NCBI GenBank assembly: GCA_003141335.1
Contig: PLLR01000024.1
Coordinates: 1 to 37,860 of the forward strand
Length of the DNA stretch: 37,860 nt
Direction: 5' to 3'
Source: Methanoregula sp.
GTDB lineage: Archaea > Halobacteriota > Methanomicrobia > Methanomicrobiales > Methanospirillaceae
Below, one piece after another: positions 24,837 through 32,620 of the stretch. Position 1 is the first letter of the stretch. Every line of letters begins with the position of its first letter. The notes beneath the pieces are model-generated. The model searched no databases and was not told the DNA's origin. It worked only from the letters and a program-made list of their open reading frames with translations. Both the position numbers and the translations under genes were made by a program.

Positions 24837-25283
24837 ATGGAATCATTAGAGAGCAAACTGGACAGACTGACCATGGACCAGCGAAAGGAAGTTGAAGATT
24901 TCGTGGACTTCCTGATGTGCAGGTCAGGAAATTCACATGAATCTCCCGGTGCCGCAACGGTTTTGCCCTCGTCCCAGAACGTTGCTCCTCCCCCGCTAAC
25001 CTTGCCAGAACCGGTTCACGTCCCGGAAAACTCCCCGGTTAAGGGATATGAATCGCTCCATGGTGAGAGATCTTCATTACCCGTAAGAAATGAAGAGCAG
25101 GCAACTCCCTTCCAGGAAATAATCGTGGGTGGTGATGACCGGGTCTCCCACGGTTATCTGGATTATGGGGAGTTTGAACAACACCCGTCACCTGCAATGG
25201 TTGCAGTAAAAAACGTGAAAGAAAAGTTAAAACAGAACGAAGAGCACGAAAAACCCCGTGAATTGCTCGACTGGATCGATTGA
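24837..25283 (+). CDS. Small protein with an N-terminal DUF2281/antitoxin-like helix pair
   Basis: The 148-residue protein begins with LESKLDRLTMDQRKEVEDFV and DFLM, the pattern of the short DUF2281/VapB-like domain that is often found in antitoxins. The rest is Pro, Ser and Glu rich and likely disordered, and it ends in a charged helix (KEKLKQNEEHEKPRELLDWID). No toxin gene is adjacent, so an antitoxin role is unsupported. The ATG has no ribosome binding site, and an AT-rich TATA-like ATAATAAAA lies about 25 bases upstream, compatible with a leaderless message. Its stop is followed by a run of T and then the tRNA-Ala gene on the other strand. Confidence 0.7.
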   Translation: MESLESKLDRLTMDQRKEVEDFVDFLMCRSGNSHESPGAATVLPSSQNVAPPPLTLPEPVHVPENSPVKGYESLHGERSSLPVRNEEQATPFQEIIVGGDDRVSHGYLDYGEFEQHPSPAMVAVKNVKEKLKQNEEHEKPRELLDWID

Positions 25284-25311
25284 TTTTTTTATAAAAAAAA
25301 GGAGAAACGAG

Positions 25312-25383
25312 TGGACTCGACGGGATTTGAACCCGTGGCCTTCACGTTGCAAACGTGACGATCTACCCCTGATCTACGAGCCC
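25312..25383 (-). tRNA. tRNA-Ala (anticodon UGC)
   Basis: The 72-base minus-strand gene folds as a complete cloverleaf. The acceptor GGGCTCG pairs with CGAGTCC and includes the G3-U70 pair that marks alanine tRNAs. The anticodon stem TCACG/CGTGA encloses TTTGCAA with anticodon TGC. The T arm is ACGGG TTCAAAT CCCGT and the discriminator is A. CCA is not encoded. The first 26 bases are identical to those of the tRNA-Ala(CGC) gene at 27124. Confidence 0.97.
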
Positions 25384-25519
25384 TTACTGATGTGGCATAC
25401 TAGTTTTCTGCGGATGCCATATAGTTGTTGCTGTTCGTTAAGGATATTCTTCTGTTTGAATATAGGTGATTACCTGATTATTATGGTGAAAATTTTTTTA
25501 CTGCCGGTTGATCTTCCGC

Positions 25520-26716
25520 TCACTCTTTTTTAGCTTTGGAAATATGGGAAAAAACCGTAGCGATTGCCCCTATCATCGCTGTAATAACTCCGATAACTCC
25601 CACCAGGACCCCGGGATTTTCCAGAACTCCGCTTCCTGGTGTGGGCGAAACATTCACGGTAATCACGGGTTCAGGTGATGTAGTGATGGAAGGAGATGTC
25701 ACCTGGACCGGGGGTAGTCCAACCGGGTTAAGCGTTCCGAATAATTTTGTATCCTTCCCTTCGGGAATATAAACTTTGCTGCTATAATCGTAATACCCGC
25801 TCAACGTCAGTGTGAGCACGTGATATCCGGATACCACACGGGTAATATTTGCCGGGGTCGTACCCTGGTAGTCTCCATCAATGAGTATTGCGGCACCAGA
25901 AGGTGAGGAATAGACCATGACATTTCCGGTAGATATCTGCTCAGGCAGTGTAACTGCAGGAGTAGTTGTAAGGGAAATGTTTGCTGGAGGTATGGTTGTG
26001 GAGGGGACTATCGTAGTCGATGAAACCGGTGCTGGATTCTGCAGGGTACTAAGGTAGGAGATCAAACGTTCGTTGATGCTATCCGACTCAGTAACATTCA
26101 GGTACGGCTGTGTAGATGACATCGCCCATTCAATGACATACCCGTTTCCATATCTCCCGTATATCAGGGCCGGATCATTGGTGTTATAACTCAAAAGAGT
26201 AATGGAATCTTTCTTTCCCACGGTATTGAAACGCCCGGTAATGGGGTTCGTATTCGGATATAGTGTGCGCAGACCCGCAAAGATTTTTTGCGAGACCGGA
26301 TTATCCGGATCAGTCACTTGCAGGTAATTACCCTCGGGAACAATACCGGAAATTTCTGCAGGCAGGCTGGCATTAAATTTTTGGTAATTTTTATTGGTAA
26401 CTACCATGATCTTACCGGAAGAAACTGCATGTTCGATCTGTAATCCGGTATCTGCGCTGAAGGAGTCGTCACCTCCCATGAAAATTACATCGACCGAGGG
26501 TTTGGTGAAATTTGCAATATTGTTATCAAGATCAAATCCGGAAGAACCTGGAAGCGAATACACGACAGTAACTGTGTCCCGGTGATTATCCGGGTTGAAT
26601 CCGGCAGTATCACCATAGATCGCGATATTGATTGCGGCAACAGGCATCACCATTACCACTATCCCCCACAGTAAAATTGTGAAGATTGCAGGGATTTTTT
26701 TTCGGCTGATCATCAT
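25520..26716 (-). CDS. Secreted PEGA-domain surface protein with C-terminal anchor
   Basis: The 398-residue protein starts with a signal peptide (about 1-28, IPAIFTILLWGIVVMVMPVA). An N-terminal alpha/beta region follows, with VDVIFMGGDDSF and KIMVVTNKNYQKF. A Thr/Ser-rich linker lies at about 230-262. The PEGA domain at about 265-320 has VYSSPSGAAILIDGDYQGTT and the GYHVLTLTLSGY strand. A second Ser/Thr/Pro linker and a final hydrophobic helix (VLVGVIGVITAMIGAIATV) anchor it in the membrane. PEGA domains are common in archaeal envelope proteins; the role is unknown. The gene sits between the two tRNA-Ala genes on the same strand. Confidence 0.85.
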   Translation of the reverse strand: MMISRKKIPAIFTILLWGIVVMVMPVAAINIAIYGDTAGFNPDNHRDTVTVVYSLPGSSGFDLDNNIANFTKPSVDVIFMGGDDSFSADTGLQIEHAVSSGKIMVVTNKNYQKFNASLPAEISGIVPEGNYLQVTDPDNPVSQKIFAGLRTLYPNTNPITGRFNTVGKKDSITLLSYNTNDPALIYGRYGNGYVIEWAMSSTQPYLNVTESDSINERLISYLSTLQNPAPVSSTTIVPSTTIPPANISLTTTPAVTLPEQISTGNVMVYSSPSGAAILIDGDYQGTTPANITRVVSGYHVLTLTLSGYYDYSSKVYIPEGKDTKLFGTLNPVGLPPVQVTSPSITTSPEPVITVNVSPTPGSGVLENPGVLVGVIGVITAMIGAIATVFSHISKAKKE

Positions 26717-26901
26717 ACACCATCCATTTTTTTATAGACTGAATTGCTGTTATCAGCATTGTCAGGTATTCTCATATATCGATTTTGATCACTGCATTGT
26801 TGAATACGAAAGTCTGGGAAGAAAGAAAACGGGGATGAAAATATTCAAAGATACAAACATCATACATTTAATCTCTTAACTTCGTAGTGGAGTGTATCGT
26901 T

Positions 26902-27084
26902 GTGGCAAAACTGATCATTGAACTAAAAAAAGGAAAAGACGGACAGATTGAATATATCGTCACGTACCATGATCCAAAGACGGATAACCAGTTCACCCTG
27001 ACGACGACAAACGATCTCAATGAAGCGGTGGACCGGCTGAAAGTCACCCTGGAAAGCGAAGTTCAGGCTATGACGAAAAAGTAA
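26902..27084 (+). CDS. Small conserved-looking protein of unknown function (60 residues)
   Basis: The protein reads as a beta-strand start (MAKLIIELKKG, then QIEYIVTYHD) followed by a helix (NEAVDRLKVTLESEV). A GGAGTG ribosome binding site (26889-26894) seven bases before the GTG at 26902 supports this start rather than the in-frame GTG at 26887. I do not recognise the family. The tidy strand-strand-helix pattern and charged composition argue for a real small gene. A T-run directly after the stop may act as terminator before the tRNA on the other strand. Confidence 0.65.
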   Translation: MAKLIIELKKGKDGQIEYIVTYHDPKTDNQFTLTTTNDLNEAVDRLKVTLESEVQAMTKK

Positions 27085-27123
27085 CCTTTTTTTATATAGT
27101 TCATGAAAAAACGTAATGAGTTA

Positions 27124-27195
27124 TGGACCCGGCGGGAATTGAACCCGCGGCCTTTACGTTGCGAACGTAACGATCTACCCCTGATCTACGAGCCC
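27124..27195 (-). tRNA. tRNA-Ala (anticodon CGC)
   Basis: The 72-base cloverleaf has the acceptor GGGCTCG/CGGGTCC with the G3-U70 pair, the anticodon loop TTCGCAA (anticodon CGC) in a TTACG/CGTAA stem, the T arm GCGGG TTCAATT CCCGC and discriminator A. CCA is not encoded. It starts about 15 bases after the tfb stop, on the same strand, so it may be co-transcribed with tfb. Confidence 0.97.
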
Positions 27196-27210
27196 AAAAA
27201 TGAGATGATA

Positions 27211-28221
27211 TCAGAGAATAATCTCGATATCTAACTTTTCAGCCAGTTCCTTATATCTGTTCCTGATAGTGACTTCTGTGACGCCTGCCACTTCAGCCAC
27301 TTCGCGCTGGGTGCGTCGCTCGCCCCCAAGAATCGATGAGATATAAATCGCGGCTGCAGCAACACCGGTTGGGCCCCTGCCGCTTGTTAATTCGCGTTCC
27401 CCTGCCTGGCGCAGGATCTCCACGGCGCGGCTCTGCACTTCACCTTTGAGCGTGAGCCCGGAGCAGAAGCGCGGAACGTAATCAATGGGAGATGTCGGGA
27501 GAAGTTTGAGCCCGAGTTCCCGGGAGATGAACCGGTAGGTCCTGCCAATCTCTTTTCTGGATACACGGGATACTTCTGCGATCTCATCAAGGGTACGGGG
27601 CACATTGCACTGGCGGCAGGCTGCATAGAGTGCTGCTGCTGCAACGCCCTCAATACTCCGCCCGCGGATCAGGTTCTTGTCAACCGCATCACGGTAGACA
27701 ACAGCTGCAGTTTCACGCACGTTTCTCGGGAGCCCGAGTGCAGACGCCATACGATCAAGTTCTGAGAGGGCGAATGCAAGGTTGCGTTCAGTTGCATTAC
27801 TGACCCGGATACGGCGCTGCCATTTGCGGAGCCGGTAGAGCTGTGCACGGTTTTTCGATGAGATTGCCCTGCCATACGAGTCACGGTTGCGCCAGTCAAT
27901 CATCGTTGAGAGCCCTTTGTCGTGGATCGTAAACGTCATGGGAGCCCCGACACGTGAGCGCTTCATGCGCTGGTCGTGATCGAATGCACGCCACTCAGGA
28001 CCGCGGTCAATGAAGTCATCATCAATTACAAGGCCGCAACCCTGGCAGACCAGTTCTGCCCGTTCGTAATCGTGGACAAGCTGCCTGCCTCCACACTCCG
28101 GGCAGACCGTCTCGGTATGATTTTCAGCCTTCTTCTCGGTCTCTTTTCCCTTCGTCCGTAATTTGAGTGCTTCCCTTTCACTCTGAAGGACTTTTACTTT
28201 TTCAATTTCCTGCATCCACAT
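27211..28221 (-). CDS. tfb: Transcription initiation factor B (TFB/TFIIB homologue)
   Basis: The 336-residue protein recruits RNA polymerase to TATA/TBP complexes. An N-terminal zinc ribbon uses C40, C43, C59 and C62 (CPECGG and CQGCG). The B-reader region follows with [20 protein letters not shown]. Two cyclin repeats lie at about 140-230 and 240-336, the second with the recognition-helix phrase [18 protein letters not shown]. The charged N-terminal extension before the ribbon (about 39 residues) is normal for methanogens. It is the second gene after gar1 on the minus strand, an arrangement seen in other methanogens. The gap to gar1 is 60 bases. Confidence 0.97.
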   Translation of the reverse strand: MWMQEIEKVKVLQSEREALKLRTKGKETEKKAENHTETVCPECGGRQLVHDYERAELVCQGCGLVIDDDFIDRGPEWRAFDHDQRMKRSRVGAPMTFTIHDKGLSTMIDWRNRDSYGRAISSKNRAQLYRLRKWQRRIRVSNATERNLAFALSELDRMASALGLPRNVRETAAVVYRDAVDKNLIRGRSIEGVAAAALYAACRQCNVPRTLDEIAEVSRVSRKEIGRTYRFISRELGLKLLPTSPIDYVPRFCSGLTLKGEVQSRAVEILRQAGERELTSGRGPTGVAAAAIYISSILGGERRTQREVAEVAGVTEVTIRNRYKELAEKLDIEIIL

Positions 28222-28281
28222 TCTCCAATGTTATATTTTTTCGTTGAATCGCAAAACCGGCGTATCCCGGGTGTTATGTCA

Positions 28282-28506
28282 TCATTTTGCGAAGAGCTTT
28301 TCATTCGGCTGAACCGTGCACTTTTCGCGGCAGAGAACCGCAGCGTACGGTGCTTTGACATTGCCAAAGAGGTCCAGGATCTTTCCCACAGGTTTCATCC
28401 TGCGATCAGTCACTTCGCTGTACAATGGGGGAAGCTGTGCGGCATCACACTGTATAATGAGCATCCGGTTGCCAATGGTGCTCATCGCTCGACCAACAAC
28501 TTTCAC
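28282..28506 (-). CDS. gar1: H/ACA ribonucleoprotein subunit Gar1
   Basis: The 74-residue protein is a single small beta-barrel of the Gar1 type. The diagnostic part is VTDRRMKPVGKILDLFGNVK followed by APYAAV, matching the conserved K-P-x-G-x-x-x-D-x-F-G-x-V-x-x-P-Y pattern. Gar1 binds the Cbf5 subunit and helps RNA-guided pseudouridylation. The start is a GTG at 28506, supported by GAGGGTG (28511-28517 on the plus strand as CACCCTC) four bases upstream. A TATA box lies about 45 bases upstream. It precedes tfb on the same strand. Confidence 0.9.
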   Translation of the reverse strand: MKVVGRAMSTIGNRMLIIQCDAAQLPPLYSEVTDRRMKPVGKILDLFGNVKAPYAAVLCREKCTVQPNEKLFAK

Positions 28507-28550
28507 ACAACACCCTCAAAGATACAAAATTACTGAAATAATTTAGTAAC

Positions 28551-28560
28551 CTATATATAT
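28551..28560 (-). promoter_or_regulatory. TATA box of gar1-tfb
   Basis: On the minus strand ATATATATAG lies about 45 bases before the gar1 GTG. With a start about 25 bases downstream, the leader would be about 20 bases and would include the GAGGGTG ribosome binding site. A second AT-rich segment, TTTAAATA, lies farther upstream near 28574-28582. Confidence 0.55.
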
Positions 28561-28607
28561 CAGTCACAACTGTATTTAAATATTGCGTGAAAGTATAAAT
28601 AGAAATT

Positions 28608-29261
28608 TCAGGAAACAAGAAACCGGTCGATATTTAAAGATATAACCTGTTTACACTCAGCATCAGTAAGTCCGGCCCCTTTTGCAACCACAAATTTCGC
28701 GCGTTCGTCCAGCAGATCATGGGGGGCGTGCGCGTCTGAGTCCACTACAATCTGGCATGCAGTTTCCCGTGCAACCAGAACCACGTGGCCATTTGTCCGG
28801 TTATGCCCTCCCCGCGATGTGATCTCAAGAGCGATACCGTTCTTTGCGGCAAGGAATGCATCTTCTCTGGTGATGAGCCCCGGGTGCGCAAGCACGTTTA
28901 CGTATTTGCATGTGCACGCTGCATGGTTGGTGCCGGCTGCCACCGGTTCAACGGGGGTTTCACCATGAACAATGACAATGTCTGCCCCGGAAGTCTTTGC
29001 TGATTTTGCCAAATCTGTGATCTGCGATGGAGGGACATGGGTAATCTCAACACCGCAGAGCAGTTTAACGCCATAAATCTTTGCGGATTCCCGTACCTGA
29101 TTGAGTGATTCAATGACAGATGTGGTGTTGGATGCGTCAACATGATCTGTAATAGCAACCGTTGTGTACCCAAGTACTGCCATCCGGCGGATTAACTCGA
29201 TGGGGAGCATCTCACCATCAGAAAGGATGGAATGGGTATGCAGGTCGTATAAACTGCTCAT
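28608..29261 (-). CDS. PHP-domain phosphoesterase (histidinol-phosphatase type)
   Basis: The 217-residue protein is a single PHP domain. Metal-binding motifs are DLHTHSILSDG (6-16), ITDHVDAS (about 38-45), the H in CGVEITHVPP, HGETP (about residue 100), LAHPG and VVDSDAHAP near the end. PHP proteins hydrolyse phosphate esters with a two- or three-metal centre. Short archaeal forms are often called histidinol phosphatase or RNase P component Rpp30-like; the motif set favours the phosphoesterase. Its ATG overlaps the stop of srp19 (ATGA), so the two genes are translationally coupled. Confidence 0.88.
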   Translation of the reverse strand: MSSLYDLHTHSILSDGEMLPIELIRRMAVLGYTTVAITDHVDASNTTSVIESLNQVRESAKIYGVKLLCGVEITHVPPSQITDLAKSAKTSGADIVIVHGETPVEPVAAGTNHAACTCKYVNVLAHPGLITREDAFLAAKNGIALEITSRGGHNRTNGHVVLVARETACQIVVDSDAHAPHDLLDERAKFVVAKGAGLTDAECKQVISLNIDRFLVS

Positions 29262-29533
29262 CGTTTCACCTCAAGTCTCTGGGCAACTTTTTTGATGAGC
29301 GCCTCTTTACCTTCCTGCCACTCGGCAACAATACGACCCTCACGCCGCGTCCAGTGTGAGGGGTGGTGATGGTCCTCAATCCTGAACGCCACACCGACAC
29401 GTTTCAATGCGCGTTCGAGATCGCCGATCACTGGCGCCTTTACCCCGCGGTTCCGTGATACCCGCCGCCCCTGACGACGTGAATATGCCGTGTTGAAGTA
29501 ACAGGGGTACAATATGCACTCGCCTTGTGCCAT
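29258..29533 (-). CDS. srp19: Signal recognition particle 19 kDa protein
   Basis: From the ATG at 29533 the protein has 91 residues, typical for archaeal SRP19. It starts with ILYPCYFNTAYSRRQGRRVS, the conserved RNA-contact segment, and contains RVGVAFRIEDHHHPSHWTRR and the basic end. It binds the tip of helices 6 and 8 of 7S RNA and prepares it for SRP54. A longer open frame exists upstream, but those 19 residues are unlike the family and contain the promoter region. The gene is divergent from hypB, and the same TATA box may serve both. It is followed by the PHP gene with an overlapping ATGA. Confidence 0.93.
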   Translation of the reverse strand: MAQGECILYPCYFNTAYSRRQGRRVSRNRGVKAPVIGDLERALKRVGVAFRIEDHHHPSHWTRREGRIVAEWQEGKEALIKKVAQRLEVKR

Positions 29534-29557
29534 TATAAAGAGAATTTGTGGGTCAAG

Positions 29558-29565
29558 GTATAAAC
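29558..29565. promoter_or_regulatory. Near-symmetric TATA box shared by srp19 and hypB
   Basis: GTATAAAC reads as GTTTATAC on the other strand, so it resembles a TATA box in both directions. It ends 23 bases before the hypB ATG (29589) and begins 24 bases before the srp19 ATG (29533). This places both predicted transcript starts at or beside the start codons, giving two leaderless messages. No other TATA box is apparent in the 55-base gap. Confidence 0.55.
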
Positions 29566-29588
29566 AGTGTACGCTCGTACCATGTACC

Positions 29589-30236
29589 ATGCATCACATC
29601 GACGTCAGGATTGAGAAGGATATTTACGACATCAACAACACCCTTGCTGACAAGAATGCGAAGCATCTGAAATCTCATGGCGTCCGGGCGTTTGACCTGC
29701 TCGGCGCAATCGGCTCAGGAAAAACAGCACTCATAGAGCGCCTTTACCCCCTGCTCACGAAAAAGGGATTGCGTGCGGGTGCCATTGCTGGTGATGTGTA
29801 TGGTGACGATGATTTTAAGCGGATTGTAGCGCTGGGTATCCCGGCCTTCAATGCAAACACCGGTAAGGAATGTCATCTTGATGCCCACCTGGTGGAACAT
29901 GCCATCGATCATCTGCCGCTCGATGACATTGATATCCTGTTCATCGAGAACGTGGGCAATATGGTCTGCCCTACCGACTTCCGTCTTGGGGCAGAAAAGA
30001 GAATTGTTATTGTGAGTTCAACGGAAGGCGATGACGTGGTAAACAAGCATCCGATGATGTTCCGTGACTGCACGATCGGGGTGATCAACAAGGTTGATCT
30101 CGCCCCCCTTGTTGGAGCAAACCTCGACCGGATGGAATCAGATATCCACCGGTACAATCCCCGGATGCCGGTATTCAGAACCAACCTGAAGACGGGCGAT
30201 GGTATTGCTGCCCTCCTTGACGCAATCCTCGCGTGA
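29589..30236 (+). CDS. hypB: Hydrogenase/urease nickel incorporation GTPase HypB
   Basis: From the ATG at 29589 the 215-residue GTPase has the P-loop GAIGSGKT (39-46), an ENVGNMVCP segment and the base-specific NKVD (167-170). The metal site residues C95, H96 (KECHLDAH) and C127 (NMVCPTDF) are present; in methanogen HypB these bind zinc or nickel between subunits. The N-terminal histidine-rich stretch of some bacterial forms is absent, as usual in archaea. HypB helps insert nickel into NiFe hydrogenases, which hydrogen-using methanogens need. No hypA or other maturation gene is adjacent. The open frame upstream of 29589 crosses the TATA box and is not coding. Confidence 0.95.
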   Translation: MHHIDVRIEKDIYDINNTLADKNAKHLKSHGVRAFDLLGAIGSGKTALIERLYPLLTKKGLRAGAIAGDVYGDDDFKRIVALGIPAFNANTGKECHLDAHLVEHAIDHLPLDDIDILFIENVGNMVCPTDFRLGAEKRIVIVSSTEGDDVVNKHPMMFRDCTIGVINKVDLAPLVGANLDRMESDIHRYNPRMPVFRTNLKTGDGIAALLDAILA

Positions 30237-30261
30237 AGAATCCAAAAAAATGATAATCTGA

Positions 30262-30298
30262 CGAAGAAAAGATCTTGTAATTATTTCTTCGGTTTTTT
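30262..30298 (+). terminator. Intrinsic-type terminator after hypB
   Basis: CGAAGAAA (30262-30269) pairs perfectly with TTTCTTCG (30284-30291) across a 14-base loop and is followed by GTTTTTTT. It begins 25 bases after the hypB stop. The pattern is that of a stem plus T-run terminator. Confidence 0.65.
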
Positions 30299-30380
30299 TA
30301 TTTCACGGGGCTTCTTAAAAAAAATAGTCCCTGCCACCCCTTGGCAGATGGAGATGGAAGTAAAAGTAATCGGGAAATAC

Positions 30381-30388
30381 TATAAATA
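30381..30388 (+). promoter_or_regulatory. TATA box of rps8e
   Basis: TATAAATA is a good archaeal TATA box. A start about 25 bases downstream would lie near 30410 and give a leader of about 50 bases containing the hairpin at 30416-30438. A second AT-rich element, ATATATAG (30401-30408), could be an alternative, but it would place the start inside the hairpin. Confidence 0.5.
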
Positions 30389-30415
30389 ATTCTGAAGGGA
30401 ATATATAGAGCACCA

Positions 30416-30438
30416 TCTTCGGAACAGGTTTCCGAAGA
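30416..30438 (+). promoter_or_regulatory. Perfect 9-bp hairpin in the rps8e leader
   Basis: TCTTCGGAA (30416-30424) and TTCCGAAGA (30430-30438) form a perfect 9-bp stem with a CAGGT loop. It lies 21 bases before the S8e start codon and, with the TATA box at 30381, near the 5' end of the message. It may be a regulatory leader, such as a binding site for autogenous control by a ribosomal protein, or an RNA-stability element. If the gene used the second TATA-like element, the hairpin would instead act at the DNA level. Confidence 0.5.
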
Positions 30439-30459
30439 AATATTATTGAGAGTGACACC

Positions 30460-30837
30460 ATGCAGTGGCAGGGAGAATCAGTACGAAAGGTAACCGGTGG
30501 CAGGCGCCGCCCGGCACAGATGAAGCGAAGAACGGAGATCGGGCTCGCACCCGCAGATACCCATATCGGTGAAGACCGGAGAAAGAATATCCGGACCACT
30601 GGTGCAAACCAGAAAGTCCGTGCGCTCCGGGCAAGCTTTGCGAATGTGACCAACCTCACAAACGGCGAGTGTAAAAAGGTTAAAATCGCGAGTGTTGTTG
30701 AGAATGGGGCAAACCCGAACTACGTGCGGCGAAATCTTCTGACCAAAGGCGCAATCATCAAGACCGAGATTGGGAATGCCCGTATCATGAGCCGCCCGGG
30801 TCAGGATGGCGTCATCAACGCGGTGTTACTCGAATAA
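30460..30837 (+). CDS. rps8e: 30S ribosomal protein S8e
   Basis: The 125-residue basic protein belongs to the archaeal and eukaryotic S8e family. It has the usual beginning [17 protein letters not shown] and the conserved segments [35 protein letters not shown] and [15 protein letters not shown]. It assembles into the small ribosomal subunit. The start has a weak GAGAGTGA sequence upstream. The gene stands alone between hypB and an unknown gene pair. A perfect hairpin in its leader suggests a control element. Confidence 0.97.
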   Translation: MQWQGESVRKVTGGRRRPAQMKRRTEIGLAPADTHIGEDRRKNIRTTGANQKVRALRASFANVTNLTNGECKKVKIASVVENGANPNYVRRNLLTKGAIIKTEIGNARIMSRPGQDGVINAVLLE

Positions 30838-31037
30838 CCCGGATACTTTAAAATCCCGGCGCAATTTTTTTTCAGGATTGTTTTTGGATTGTTTTTGCAG
30901 TCATGAATACACTTTCCCCACGGGATGATACATCATTTTTAAAAAAATAATCTCCGGTCAATTAATTTCCGGTCAATAAGAGTGCGGTTACCTTATTTAG
31001 CAATCTTTTTTCTTTCAGCCCTCCACATAGTCTAGCT

Positions 31038-31460
31038 ATGCGAAGGATCTATTATCGTTTCCCCCAGCGGGTGGATCTGTCGTTTGCGATGGGAATGCCG
31101 TTTAACGAGACGCTGAAGTACATCGCAGGTCTTGATAATGCGGAGTCAACCAAGACGACCGGAAAGGAACTGGTGAAGGTAAAAACCAAAGTAAAGATTG
31201 CGATAGACCGTGCGACATTTGGGGACATAACCCCGGATGTCCTGCGCCCGGGCGTGATCACGGAAGCAGCTGATATGCAGGTATCCCTGCTCGCGCTTGC
31301 ACTTCGCGGCGGTGGCAAGGTTCCGATTGCAAATGATGTCTTCTATATCAGGTTAACCGATCAGGTGTCAAGGACTGATATTGATATTGCAAAAGAAGGG
31401 CGGGGCGAGGGACTGGACGTGCTGGACATGAAAAATATCCTTCTGGGTGCGCCGAAGTGA
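31038..31460 (+). CDS. Unknown protein upstream of the DUF2240 gene
   Basis: I do not recognise this 140-residue protein. It is soluble and slightly basic. It has three strand-helix-like blocks (MRRIYYRFPQRVDLSFAMG, ELVKVKTKVKIAIDRATFG, and DMQVSLLALALRGGGKVPIA followed by NDVFYIRLTDQVSRTDI). No membrane segment or metal motif is visible. Its stop overlaps the GTG start of the DUF2240 gene (GTGA), so the two are coupled and probably work together. It has no ribosome binding site; a leaderless start is possible. Confidence 0.75.
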   Translation: MRRIYYRFPQRVDLSFAMGMPFNETLKYIAGLDNAESTKTTGKELVKVKTKVKIAIDRATFGDITPDVLRPGVITEAADMQVSLLALALRGGGKVPIANDVFYIRLTDQVSRTDIDIAKEGRGEGLDVLDMKNILLGAPK

Positions 31461-31918
31461 ACCTTAAAATCACGGTCGCAGCACCTTTCAAACACACCCG
31501 GAAAACCGGGATGCGAAAGAACGAGCTGGTCTATTATTACTCACTCGACCGGAAATGGATGAGCACCGAGCAGGCGGGTATACTTCTCCGCCGGGCGGAA
31601 GAGGAGGGACTTTTAGGTCAGGAGAATGGAGTTTTCTCCCCCCTCTTTGATACTACATCGATCACCATTCCCCTCGGATTCAAACCTACATCTTCAATTT
31701 TTGAGCGCAATGATCCATTAGGGGAACTGATTGAAAGGATTGCAAAAGCGCAGGGGATACTGGAAACTGATGTAGTTTCTGAGATGAACCGGACCATCAA
31801 AGAGCGGTTTGATGGCAATCTCCTGCCGGCGGCAGCACTGGTCCTGCTCGCAAAAAAATATAATGTTCCTTTCAAAGACAAAAGAGAAGCGCTCAATGGA
31901 ACCGTGAAAAAAGGGTAG
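31457..31918 (+). CDS. DUF2240 family archaeal protein
   Basis: The 153-residue protein has the layout I associate with archaeal DUF2240. The N-terminal part, FKHTRKTGMRKNELVYYYSL, looks like a winged-helix segment. A short DRKWMSTEQAGILLRRAEEE follows and then a helical C-terminal part (DPLGELIERIAKAQGILETD and the VLLAKKYNVPFKDKREAL end). The winged-helix character suggests nucleic acid binding, but no function is established. It starts at a GTG four bases inside the end of the upstream gene. Confidence 0.75.
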   Translation: MNLKITVAAPFKHTRKTGMRKNELVYYYSLDRKWMSTEQAGILLRRAEEEGLLGQENGVFSPLFDTTSITIPLGFKPTSSIFERNDPLGELIERIAKAQGILETDVVSEMNRTIKERFDGNLLPAAALVLLAKKYNVPFKDKREALNGTVKKG

Positions 31919-32044
31919 TTACAACCACATTGTCTGATTTTTTTTAAATGGGTGACTGGATACGACCAGAACTGATTTGAACAATAAAGTATTTCGTTAC
32001 GATATTGCGTACATATTATCAGGCAGATTTGGCAAGGTGTATTC

Positions 32045-32554
32045 ATGACAGGACGCAGAAACGATCCGTGGGATAAACCGTGGGTTACCATCGCTATAGT
32101 TGCAGGTATAATTGCTGTGGTGGCAATTGCACTGGTATTTTTTATGGGAAGCGGGAATACGTCGGAACAGTCTCTTCCGGGAAAGACAACTCCTTTGCCT
32201 TCAGGCTCCAGCACTCAGGTGACACAAATATCCGGTACTGGAGCTTCCCAGACGACGATTAAGGTACCAGCAACGGTCAGCATCCCCGGGACAGGAGTAT
32301 TTGTCAAAGTCAGTTATATCGCTAGTTTTTCAGGCACCTATGGTGTGAATGGCGTGATGCAAAAAGTGAGAAATTCTGGTGACAGATTGTATGAAATCAC
32401 CAATTCGACGGGAAACGTTACGGCAACCTTCACCAAGGAAGATGGGTCAGCGAAGCACGAGATAACTGTTGAACTCTGGAAAAACGGGAAATCGTTAACA
32501 TCCGCGAAGAACTCAACTCCGTTTGGCAAAGTCGATATCAGATATGCGCTCTAG
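32045..32554 (+). CDS. Membrane-anchored extracytoplasmic protein of unknown function
   Basis: The 169-residue protein begins with a short charged cytoplasmic stretch and one hydrophobic helix (about 16-35, TIAIVAGIIAVVAIALVFFM). A Ser/Thr-rich linker follows and then a beta-rich outer domain (VFVKVSYIASFSGTYGV, LYEITNSTGNVTATF, HEITVELWKNGKSLT). The layout is that of a small signal-anchor surface protein. An AAGGTG ribosome binding site lies a few bases before the ATG. No domain is recognised. Confidence 0.75.
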   Translation: MTGRRNDPWDKPWVTIAIVAGIIAVVAIALVFFMGSGNTSEQSLPGKTTPLPSGSSTQVTQISGTGASQTTIKVPATVSIPGTGVFVKVSYIASFSGTYGVNGVMQKVRNSGDRLYEITNSTGNVTATFTKEDGSAKHEITVELWKNGKSLTSAKNSTPFGKVDIRYAL

Positions 32555-32620
32555 AAATTTACTCTCTCTTTTTAATATTTGCTTGAGACGGTTGAATAAA
32601 ACCAAAAAAGAATTGATATA

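Noticed and set aside
24837-25283. Toxin-antitoxin module
   Set aside because: Only an antitoxin-like N-terminus is present; no PIN, RelE or other toxin gene is adjacent on either side.
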